Below are positions 6,203-11,896 of a stretch of DNA of 11,896 bases, piece by piece. Under the pieces are notes generated by a model, which searched no databases, was not told the DNA's origin, and saw nothing but the letters and a program-made list of their open reading frames with translations. The stretch comes from JBCDAP01 sp038747915 (GTDB lineage: Bacteria > Planctomycetota > Phycisphaerae > Phycisphaerales > UBA1924), in assembly GCA_038747915.1 (NCBI GenBank), contig JBCDJJ010000096.1, positions 1 through 11,896 on the forward strand, given 5' to 3'. How positions within the stretch are numbered: the stretch's first letter is position 1; the number at the start of each line of letters is the position of its first letter. A program made the translations under genes and the position numbers.

Positions 6203-7432
6203 TCATCGCGACCCATCACCCCGCCGCACCTCGAACCGCGGCCCGTCGCGACGGATCACCCGGCGCATCTCCAGCACCGTGATCGCCGAGAGCGCCGCCG
6301 ACGCAGCCAGCCCGCTCCGCCCGCACACCTCATCGAGCGTCGCCGGCCCCTGGTGACAGACCTCGAGTACGGTCCGCTGCGCCTCCGTGAGCTCGCCCAC
6401 CGGCGATGCCGGCTTGGGCTCCATCGCCTCGGCACGCGCCACATCGCCATCACCAACGCTCACGCCCAGCGATACCTGATCCGGCGCAAACCGGGCCGAG
6501 TGCGTGCCCTCGAAGAGATGCCGGGCCGGCCCCTCGAGCTGCTCGAGCACATCCGCCGGCGAGGTCGCCAGGGCTGCCTCGCCGCGGCGGATCAGCGCGT
6601 TGGCCCCGCTCGACGCCGGGCTGTCGACCCGACCCGGCAGCGCCATCACCTCCCGATTGTGCTCCTCGCTCGCGAGTCGCGCGGTGATCAGTGCGCCCGA
6701 GCCCTCCGGCGCCTCGATCACCAGCGTGCCGAGACTGAGCCCGCTGATCACACGGTTCCGCGCCGGGAACTGATCCGGTGCCGGCGGGCGATCGACCGGT
6801 ACCTCCGCGAGCACCACACCGCCGCGCTCCACGATCTCCGCGAACAGCCCGTGATTCTCCGGCGGATAACACCGCGCGAGCCCGCACCCCATCACCGCAA
6901 CCGTCGGCCGCCCGATCCGCGTCGCAGCGCGATGGGCTGCTGAATCGATCCCACGCGCCCCGCCCGACACCACCCAGAGCCCCGCTTGCGACAGCACCGC
7001 ACCGAACCGCTCCGCCTGCTCGATGCCGTACGCCGTCGCCGACCGCGTGCCCACGATCGCCACCGTGTACGCCCCACAGAGCGACGCCAGATCACCGCGC
7101 GACCACAGCACGAGCGGCGCATCGGGCAGCCCCGCCAGCAACGGCGGGTACGCCGCCTGATCGATCGTCGTCACTCGAACACCCTCGGCCTCGGCCCGAT
7201 CCATCTCCCGCGCAGCAGCGTCGACCGCATCGCGCATCGCCGACCGCACGCTCGCCGACCGCGCCCGACCGATGCCCGGCACCGACTGCAGCGACGTATC
7301 CGATGCCTCGAAAACCGCCTCCGCACCCCCGAACCGTTCGAGCAGCCGCCGCGCCAGCACCGGGCCCACACCCGGCACCATCGCGAGCGCCACCAGACGC
7401 TCAGACGCACTCGATGCACCAGCTCCCATCAC
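6203..7432 (-). CDS. dprA: DNA-processing protein DprA
   Basis: 409 residues, slightly longer than average for DprA. In the cytoplasm DprA binds incoming single-stranded DNA and loads RecA during natural transformation; it is also common in bacteria with no known competence. Order of parts: helix-hairpin-helix region (MVPGVGPVLARRLLERFG at 18-35 and VPGIGRARS at 51-59); Rossmann-like DprA core with AIVGTRSATAYG (125-136), SGGARGIDSAAH (156-167), FPARNRVISGLS (222-233) and GSGALITARLA (244-254); a linker; then a C-terminal winged helix (LTEAQRTVLEV to about residue 402). All core motifs are intact. The start is GTG at 7432 or the adjacent ATG at 7429. No Shine-Dalgarno precedes either, and a -10-like element sits at leaderless spacing. 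It ends 233 bases before the next gene, with no clear terminator. Confidence 0.95.
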   Translation of the reverse strand: MMGAGASSASERLVALAMVPGVGPVLARRLLERFGGAEAVFEASDTSLQSVPGIGRARSASVRSAMRDAVDAAAREMDRAEAEGVRVTTIDQAAYPPLLAGLPDAPLVLWSRGDLASLCGAYTVAIVGTRSATAYGIEQAERFGAVLSQAGLWVVSGGARGIDSAAHRAATRIGRPTVAVMGCGLARCYPPENHGLFAEIVERGGVVLAEVPVDRPPAPDQFPARNRVISGLSLGTLVIEAPEGSGALITARLASEEHNREVMALPGRVDSPASSGANALIRRGEAALATSPADVLEQLEGPARHLFEGTHSARFAPDQVSLGVSVGDGDVARAEAMEPKPASPVGELTEAQRTVLEVCHQGPATLDEVCGRSGLAASAALSAITVLEMRRVIRRDGPRFEVRRGDGSR

Positions 7433-7438
7433 ACCAAA

Positions 7439-7466
7439 ATCATACCGAACAAAGAGACGGGAGCAA
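7439..7466 (-). promoter_or_regulatory. Candidate dprA promoter giving a leaderless transcript
   Basis: TATGAT (7439-7444) matches the -10 consensus at five of six bases. TTGCTC (7461-7466) is a weak -35 with a 16-base spacer. A start about seven bases past the -10 falls on the GTG/ATG of dprA (7432/7429), and no ribosome-binding motif is present. The upstream terminator makes an independent promoter necessary. Confidence 0.4.
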
Positions 7467-7494
7467 GCACATCCCGCCGATCTCGACCCATATG

Positions 7495-7534
7495 AAAAAA
7501 GCCCGCGTCTGGCGGCTTTCAGCCGGACGCGGGC
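7495..7534 (-). terminator. Rho-independent terminator of gdhA
   Basis: On the minus strand GCCCGCGTC (7526-7534) pairs perfectly with GACGCGGGC (7501-7509), a 9-bp GC-rich stem. Between the arms GGC-TGAAA-GCC can extend the fold. Six T residues follow at once (7500-7495). It lies 115 bases past the glutamate dehydrogenase stop codon and upstream of dprA, so it separates the two units. Confidence 0.9.
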
Positions 7535-7649
7535 GAGAGGGAAGAGGTCTCAGGGAAAACACATGAACTCTGCACAGCGTGATGAGTCTGGACCTCGCGG
7601 TGTTCTCTGCCTCGAGGGCGCCGTGCGAAACATCAAGAATCACAAGTAC

Positions 7650-9029
7650 TTACGGGAAGATGCCCCGCATGCGGTAGACCTTCATGATCTGCTCGACCGC
7701 GGCGATGTAGGCCGCGAGACGAGTCGTGCAATCGAATCGATGACGGGCGAGCTGCGTGCGCCGGGCGGCCAGCACCATGTGCCGGTTGAGCTCCGCGTCC
7801 ACGCGCTCCGCGTCCCAGTACTGCTGGGCCTTGTTCTGCACCCACTCGAAGTATGAGACGGTCACACCGCCCGCCGAGCAGAGGATCGCGGGAAGGATCT
7901 CGACACCCTTCTCGAGCAAGATCCGCTCACCCGCGGGCGTGGTCGGCGCGTTCGCGGCCTCCGCCATCACGCGGCAGTTCATGAGTGTGGCCTTCTCCTC
8001 GTTGATCATCTGCTCGAGTGCGGCCGGGATGAACACATCCACCGCGACCGAGTAGAACTGATCCTCGGTGATCGGCTCGGCATCGGCGAACCCGGCGATC
8101 CCACCCGTTTCCGCGACGTGGTTCGACAACGCCGTGGCGTCCATCCCCTCCGAATGGTAGATCGCGCCCGTGTGATCCATGACGGCTGTGATCCGGCCGC
8201 CCCGCTCCTCGAACAGCCGGGCCGCCCACGACCCCACGTTGCCGAAACCCAGCACCGCGCACGTCGCGCCCTTGGCCTGCACGCCGAGCTCGGGCAGCAT
8301 CTCCATCAGCACATCGACCACGCCCTGGCCGGTCGCTTTCTCGCGGCCGAGCGACCCACCGAACTCCGGCGGCTTGCCGGTGACGACCGCCTGGGCATCG
8401 GTGCTCGGGTTGCCCGCGGTGATATTGATGTAGGTGTCGGCGAACCACGCCATGGTCTGCGCGTTCGTGCCGACATCGGGCGCGGGGATATCGAAGTTCG
8501 GCCCGATCTGTGGCGCGATCGCCGAGACGAACCGGCGCGTGATCCGCATCAGCTCGTCCCTCGAGACCGACCGCGGATCGACCTTCACGCCACCCTTGGC
8601 GCCGCCGAACGGCACGCGGACGAGCGAGCACTTCATCGTCATCAGGGCCGATAGCGCCTTCACATGGTCGAGCGAGACATCGGCGTGATACCGAACCCCG
8701 CCCTTGTACGGCCCGAGCGCGTTGTTGTGTTGAACGCGGTAGCCCTTGAAGAGCGCGTGGTGACCGTGGTCCATCTTCACGGGGAAGTGCACCATGATCT
8801 CGTTCTTCGGCTGCGCGAGGATCACCTGCACGTGGTGCGGTGCCTCCAGCGCCTCGCAGGCCCGGAGCACGACATCGATGGTTTGCAGGTACAGATTGTC
8901 AGCGTCGCGGGCGAGTCCGAGCTCGTCGTAGACCGGACTCTGGAACGGCAGCTGGGCGGACGGGGCGGAGATGCTCGCCTTAGACATCGGACGCGTGGCC
9001 TCGTGTTCGAGTGGCGTGAGGGTCGCCAT
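7650..9029 (-). CDS. gdhA: Glutamate dehydrogenase (Glu/Leu/Phe/Val dehydrogenase family)
   Basis: 459 residues from the ATG at 9029, chosen because AGGGA lies seven bases upstream; an in-frame ATG at 8987 is possible, and longer upstream readings lack support. It interconverts glutamate with 2-oxoglutarate and ammonia, linking nitrogen and carbon metabolism in the cytoplasm. Substrate-domain motifs: GPYKGGVRYH (Lys109), MTMKCSL (Lys133), PFGGAKGG with catalytic Lys145, and PAPDVGTN with Asp185. The Rossmann dinucleotide site is GFGNVGSWAA (261-270), and the next strand ends in an acidic residue (VMDHTG, Asp285), which suggests NAD rather than NADP; that is inference. Substrate is called as glutamate from the overall pattern; other amino-acid dehydrogenases of the superfamily are usually shorter. 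It is a single-gene unit with its own candidate promoter (9182-9209) and terminator (7495-7534). Confidence 0.92.
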   Translation of the reverse strand: MATLTPLEHEATRPMSKASISAPSAQLPFQSPVYDELGLARDADNLYLQTIDVVLRACEALEAPHHVQVILAQPKNEIMVHFPVKMDHGHHALFKGYRVQHNNALGPYKGGVRYHADVSLDHVKALSALMTMKCSLVRVPFGGAKGGVKVDPRSVSRDELMRITRRFVSAIAPQIGPNFDIPAPDVGTNAQTMAWFADTYINITAGNPSTDAQAVVTGKPPEFGGSLGREKATGQGVVDVLMEMLPELGVQAKGATCAVLGFGNVGSWAARLFEERGGRITAVMDHTGAIYHSEGMDATALSNHVAETGGIAGFADAEPITEDQFYSVAVDVFIPAALEQMINEEKATLMNCRVMAEAANAPTTPAGERILLEKGVEILPAILCSAGGVTVSYFEWVQNKAQQYWDAERVDAELNRHMVLAARRTQLARHRFDCTTRLAAYIAAVEQIMKVYRMRGIFP

Positions 9030-9054
9030 CTGATCTTCCCTGACCATGCGCGTC

Positions 9055-9161
9055 AAACGACTGTCGCTTTCTCCCCGAACCCCGGATTGTGTGCCGCCCG
9101 AAACACCACGAAACGGATCGGCAGGCCCCAGCTCCAAAGAGCACTAAAACGTTCAAGCGAC
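9055..9161 (-). other. gdhA leader with two competing pairings
   Basis: In the predicted leader RNA, AAGCGAC (9063-9069) can pair with GTCGCTT (9155-9161) over a distance. Alternatively AAGCGA can pair locally with TCGTTT (9055-9060, one G-U pair, 3-base loop), about 20 bases before the ribosome-binding site. The two folds exclude each other. I recognise no known riboswitch class. Confidence 0.2.
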
Positions 9162-9181
9162 GCCCCCGCCGCAAGTGTCCT

Positions 9182-9209
9182 ATCTTGACCACACGTCGGC
9201 CAATGTCAA
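9182..9209 (-). promoter_or_regulatory. Candidate gdhA promoter
   Basis: TTGACA (9204-9209) matches the -35 consensus perfectly. After 16 bases CAAGAT (9182-9187) is a weak -10. It lies just downstream of the thioredoxin gene's terminator and would give a leader of roughly 145 bases. No other consensus -35 is seen in the interval. Confidence 0.5.
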
Positions 9210-9242
9210 CGTCCATCGTGCGGAAAACCCATCAAACGCCCG

Positions 9243-9270
9243 AAAAACAAACGATCCTGCGGATCATTTG
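9243..9270 (-). terminator. Rho-independent terminator of the thioredoxin-fold gene
   Basis: On the minus strand CAAATGATCC (9261-9270) pairs with GGATCGTTTG (9248-9257) through ten base pairs, one of them G-U, around a GCA loop. Five T residues follow (9247-9243). It is 82 bases past the stop codon at 9353 and just ahead of the gdhA promoter. Confidence 0.8.
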
Positions 9271-9352
9271 GCACAGAACGGATGCAACAGCACGGTGGCC
9301 GCACCACACAGATCATAGGTTGAACGGTTTTTCAGAGTCGGCTCGATGGTCG

Positions 9353-10684
9353 CTACCCACCGATCGGTGCCGTGGCTAACCAGTCGTCATGCACCGGCAG
9401 CGTGGCATCCGCCGCCCGCGCCATCTCCGCCAGACGGCGACGAACATCCGCCTCGGGCAGCTCGAGCCGCTCCACCGCCGCCTCCGCGATCGCCGCTGCA
9501 TCTTCCTTGCGATTCACCGCCAGGCACGCTGCGTACGCGCGAGCGATCAGGAGGCTCGCCGAGTCATCGCACAGCGGCATCGGCCACACCGCGGGCACAC
9601 TCGGCACCGCCTTCCCACAGGCCGAGGCCACGAACATCACCGGATCTTCGATCAGCCTCGCGGCGCTCCGCCACTTGCCCGCATCCGCCAGGGCCACCAC
9701 CATCGGACCGGTGATCTCCGGCACACGATCCGCTTCGGGGCGTTCGTGCAGCATCGTGACCACCCACCGGCGGTTGGTGCTGTGCAGCCCCATGGCCGAG
9801 TTCAACGCGAACCACGCCGTTGCATCACGAGCGTTGAACGCGGCACCTGGCTCGGCACGCTCGCCGAAGACCCGCTGCGCATCACGCAGCACCTGCTTCG
9901 ACTCCGACCGGCCCGCCAGCGTCGCGAGCGACTCGGCGAGCAGGAGCGAGCACCCGGTCCGCCGGGCCATGGCGTCCACCGCGACCTCCGCTGCGAAGCG
10001 ATCGAACCCGCCATCCTCAACGAGGGCCGTGATGTAGGCGAGGTGTTCGATGGCGCCACCCGCACCGGCAGCGGCCCGAAGCTGCTCGAATTCCGCGGGG
10101 AGTGCCCGGTCGGTCGGTGCGGCGGGCTCGCCGCGGCGTTTGATCACATCGAGAATCTGCTCCGTCTCCTGCGGCGTGACCGATGTCAGCGCGGGCTGCG
10201 TCTGCCGCGTGGGCCGCCGTGTCTCCGGCTCGGTTTCCTCTTGCGTGGAGGCGTCGGGTAGCACCGCCCCGCTCTTTTCCCACATGCTGTCGAGCCAGCT
10301 CACGAACTGACGCGAGCTGCGATACCCGCTGAACCGGCCGACCTCTTCCCCCTCGTAGAACGCGATGAGCGTCGGATAGCCCCGCACGCCGAGCGTCCGC
10401 ATGTCGTTCTTGTGGCGATCGCCATCGATCGCTGCAGCCATGCCGTGCTCCTCGAACCACGAGGTCACACGCTGAGTCCCCCACGTGCTGCTCTTCATCC
10501 GCTGACACGGGCCGCACCAGCTTGCGGTGGCCATGACCACGAGCATGCCGCCGCGGTCGTCGTGCCGGCTCATCGCCCGGCTGAGCGACAATGTCTTGAG
10601 CACGCCATCGGCCGCCGCGTGCGAGGCCATCATGGCCACCAGGAACGTCACCAAGGCCACCATCACCGGCCGCGAACCTGTCAT
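9353..10684 (-). CDS. Secreted thioredoxin-fold protein with long helical C-terminal region
   Basis: 443 residues from the ATG at 10684. AAAGGA lies about ten bases upstream and a signal peptide begins at once (MVALVTFLVAMMASHAAA, 8-25), so the protein is exported. Residues about 28-135 are a thioredoxin domain: strand GMLVVMATASWCGPCQRMK with the redox site Cys57-Gly-Pro-Cys60, and the cis-proline loop GYPTLIAFYEG (102-112). WCGPC is the classic oxidoreductase motif, so disulfide exchange on exported proteins is likely; the partner is unknown. A Glu/Thr/Arg/Pro-rich linker (140-175) leads to an alanine-rich, mostly helical region (about 190-435) that I do not recognise and that may be TPR-like. 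That region has cysteines at 245, 356, 372 and 387. The gene is a monocistronic unit with its own promoter and terminator, divergent from glycyl-tRNA synthetase. Confidence 0.82.
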   Translation of the reverse strand: MTGSRPVMVALVTFLVAMMASHAAADGVLKTLSLSRAMSRHDDRGGMLVVMATASWCGPCQRMKSSTWGTQRVTSWFEEHGMAAAIDGDRHKNDMRTLGVRGYPTLIAFYEGEEVGRFSGYRSSRQFVSWLDSMWEKSGAVLPDASTQEETEPETRRPTRQTQPALTSVTPQETEQILDVIKRRGEPAAPTDRALPAEFEQLRAAAGAGGAIEHLAYITALVEDGGFDRFAAEVAVDAMARRTGCSLLLAESLATLAGRSESKQVLRDAQRVFGERAEPGAAFNARDATAWFALNSAMGLHSTNRRWVVTMLHERPEADRVPEITGPMVVALADAGKWRSAARLIEDPVMFVASACGKAVPSVPAVWPMPLCDDSASLLIARAYAACLAVNRKEDAAAIAEAAVERLELPEADVRRRLAEMARAADATLPVHDDWLATAPIGG

Positions 10685-10769
10685 CAGTACCCGTCCTTTC
10701 TCCAGCGCCGTACGCTTTCGATCGCTCGTCGCCGCCCCGCCACCCGAAGCGGGCCGGACCAACAGTCGT

Positions 10770-10796
10770 ATGAGCCTACCCCGGTTCCCGGCTCAT
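10770..10796. promoter_or_regulatory. Inverted repeat overlapping the thioredoxin-gene promoter
   Basis: ATGAGCC (10770-10776) and GGCTCAT (10790-10796) are perfect inverted copies 13 bases apart. The right arm overlaps the predicted -10 and the repeat covers the expected transcription start. That position suits a repressor site. No T-tract follows on either strand, so it is not a terminator. Confidence 0.4.
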
Positions 10797-10824
10797 TAGA
10801 AACCGATTCTGAAACGCCCGCCAA
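10795..10824 (-). promoter_or_regulatory. Candidate promoter of the thioredoxin-fold gene
   Basis: TTGGCG (10819-10824) and TCTAAT (10795-10800), 18 bases apart on the minus strand, match sigma-70 consensus at four and five of six bases. The predicted leader is about 100 bases. The plus-strand promoter for glycyl-tRNA synthetase must lie in the same 219-base gap, but I see no convincing one. Confidence 0.45.
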
Positions 10825-10903
10825 AATGGGCCCCTGAGACGCCTCCCCGAGATGATCCCGACCCCAGTCCCTCCACATCGCTCCCACGCGTGAGACCTCA
10901 TCC

Positions 10904-11896
10904 ATGACCGCCCCCGCCCAGCCCGCGACCACTCACAACGACACCGGCGCCCCCTCCGCCAAGTCCATGGACGACATCATGGCCCTGTGCAAGCGGCGCG
11001 GCTTCGTCTACCCCGCCTCCGAGATCTACGGCGGCCTCAATGGTTTCTGGGACTATGGCCCCCTGGGCGCCCAGCTCAAGAAGAACCTCCGCGATGCCTG
11101 GTGGCAGGACGTCGTGATGTTCGGGTGCAACGGTGCCGCGGGTCCGAACGGCGAGCCGGTCGAGATCGTCGGCCTGGACACGTGCATCATCCAGAACCCG
11201 AGCGTGTGGGACGCCTCGGGCCACGTCGCGGGGTTCAACGACCCGATGGTCGACTGCCGTGAGAGCAAGTCGCGCTACCGGGCCGACCACCTGCGCGCGC
11301 TCGCGGCGCCGGGCAACCGCGCCGAGCCGCCCATCTTCGCCTTCATGCCCGGAAGCGACTCCGAGAAGAAGCAGCGCAAAGCGGCGCAGAAGAAATTCGG
11401 GGTGGCGCCCGACGAGTTCGACCTGCTCGACCTCGGCACCGACTTCTCCAAGGTCCTCGGCCCCGATGCCACCGAGCTCGGCACCCTTACCGAGCCGCGC
11501 GCCTTCAACCTCATGTTCCCCACCATCATCGGCGCCACCGGCGACATCGAGACCAACAAGGCCTACCTCCGGCCCGAGACCGCCCAGGGTATCTTCATCA
11601 ACTTCAAGAACGTCGTCGACACCACACGCGTCAAGCTCCCATTCGGCATCGCCCAGACCGGCAAAGCCTTCCGCAACGAGGTGACGCCCCGCAACTTCAC
11701 CTTCCGCTCGCGCGAGTTCGAGCAGATGGAGATCGAGTTCTTCTGCCACGAGGACGACGCCCGCGGCTGGTACGACTTCTGGAACCAGTGGCGGTACGAC
11801 TGGTGGCTGTCGCTCGGGCTGTCCGCGGGCAACCTTCAGCAGCGTGTGCACGACACGGACGAGCTCGCTCACTACGCCAAGGAGGGCGCCGGCACG
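10904..11896 (+). CDS. glyS: Glycyl-tRNA synthetase, single-chain dimeric type (5' part)
   Basis: 331 residues are present and the gene continues past the window edge. The enzyme charges tRNA-Gly with glycine in the cytoplasm. It is the single-chain class II form rather than the alpha2-beta2 form: FVYPASEIYGGLNGFWDYGP (34-53) near the N-terminus, DCRESKSRYRADHL (117-130), FNLMFPTIIG (201-210), YLRPETAQGIFINFKN (221-236), and class II motif 2 FRNEVTPRNFTFRSREFEQ (256-274) followed by MEIEFF. Motif 3 and the anticodon-binding domain should lie beyond the window. The ATG at 10904 gives a ~20-residue polar extension before the conserved core; ATG at 10967 (residue 22) is an alternative. Neither start has a strong Shine-Dalgarno. 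It is divergent from the thioredoxin-fold gene, and no T-box-like leader is visible in the 219-base gap. Confidence 0.95.
   Translation, partial: MTAPAQPATTHNDTGAPSAKSMDDIMALCKRRGFVYPASEIYGGLNGFWDYGPLGAQLKKNLRDAWWQDVVMFGCNGAAGPNGEPVEIVGLDTCIIQNPSVWDASGHVAGFNDPMVDCRESKSRYRADHLRALAAPGNRAEPPIFAFMPGSDSEKKQRKAAQKKFGVAPDEFDLLDLGTDFSKVLGPDATELGTLTEPRAFNLMFPTIIGATGDIETNKAYLRPETAQGIFINFKNVVDTTRVKLPFGIAQTGKAFRNEVTPRNFTFRSREFEQMEIEFFCHEDDARGWYDFWNQWRYDWWLSLGLSAGNLQQRVHDTDELAHYAKEGAGT

Noticed and set aside
5612..6943. Open frame of 443 codons on the plus strand
   Set aside because: It crosses the lexA-unit promoter and runs antisense to dprA; the second half is Arg/Pro/His-rich low-complexity shadow sequence.
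9389..10261. Open frame of 290 codons on the plus strand
   Set aside because: Antisense to the thioredoxin-fold gene; the product is Arg/His-rich with no domain.
10685..10903. T-box or other tRNA-sensing leader before glyS
   Set aside because: No T-box core, specifier stem or terminator/antiterminator pair is visible, and the inverted repeat there fits the opposite-strand promoter better.
10898..11872. Long open frame on the minus strand opposite glyS (324 codons)
   Set aside because: It lies wholly antisense to a glycyl-tRNA synthetase with clear class II motifs. The translation is a repetitive Val/Gly/Glu-rich mirror typical of GC-rich shadow frames.
1..11896. CRISPR array, insertion sequence, tRNA, rRNA, toxin-antitoxin or defence cluster
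   Set aside because: No direct repeat array, transposase, cloverleaf-like sequence or recognisable defence protein was seen on either strand; the repeats present are protein repeats within the FG-GAP gene.

Overview
The window is GC-rich bacterial chromosomal DNA that looks like a planctomycete, most likely class Phycisphaerae. The main support is a large secreted FG-GAP protein ending in a dockerin-like module with the Cys...Gly-Cys ending typical of secreted proteins of that group. Single-chain glycyl-tRNA synthetase, LexA, DprA and a hexameric-type glutamate dehydrogenase fit but are not diagnostic. The taxonomic call is inference from protein style, not from a marker gene.

Layout, right to left. 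Only one gene is on the plus strand: the 5' part of glycyl-tRNA synthetase (10904 to the window end). It is divergent from a secreted thioredoxin-fold protein (10684-9353, minus), whose candidate promoter carries an inverted repeat. A good intrinsic terminator (9243-9270) closes that gene. A TTGACA-type candidate promoter then starts glutamate dehydrogenase (9029-7650), which ends in a second strong terminator (7495-7534). dprA follows (7432-6203) and may be transcribed without a leader. Next is a promoter region rich in small inverted repeats. It precedes an unrecognised small gene (5970-5422) whose frame overlaps the start of lexA (5630-5007). After lexA come a membrane-anchored protein of unknown function (4841-4161), the large FG-GAP/beta-solenoid/dockerin protein (4013-444), and the N-terminus of a degenerate class III cyclase-like protein (391 to beyond the window start).

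How the genes relate. Most are single housekeeping transcription units. The two terminators insulate the thioredoxin gene, gdhA and dprA from each other. lexA (SOS repressor) and dprA (loading of incoming single-stranded DNA onto RecA) sit side by side and both concern single-stranded DNA and RecA, but the intervening promoter region argues against a simple shared operon. From lexA to the left edge the genes share a strand with gaps of about 50-170 bases and no visible terminator, so read-through is possible.

I found no mobile element, CRISPR array, tRNA or rRNA, and no clear new defence system. The items most worth a second look are the three-part architecture of the FG-GAP protein, the cyclase-like domain lacking its metal-binding aspartates, the overlapping gene before lexA with its palindrome-rich promoter, and the apparently leaderless dprA.
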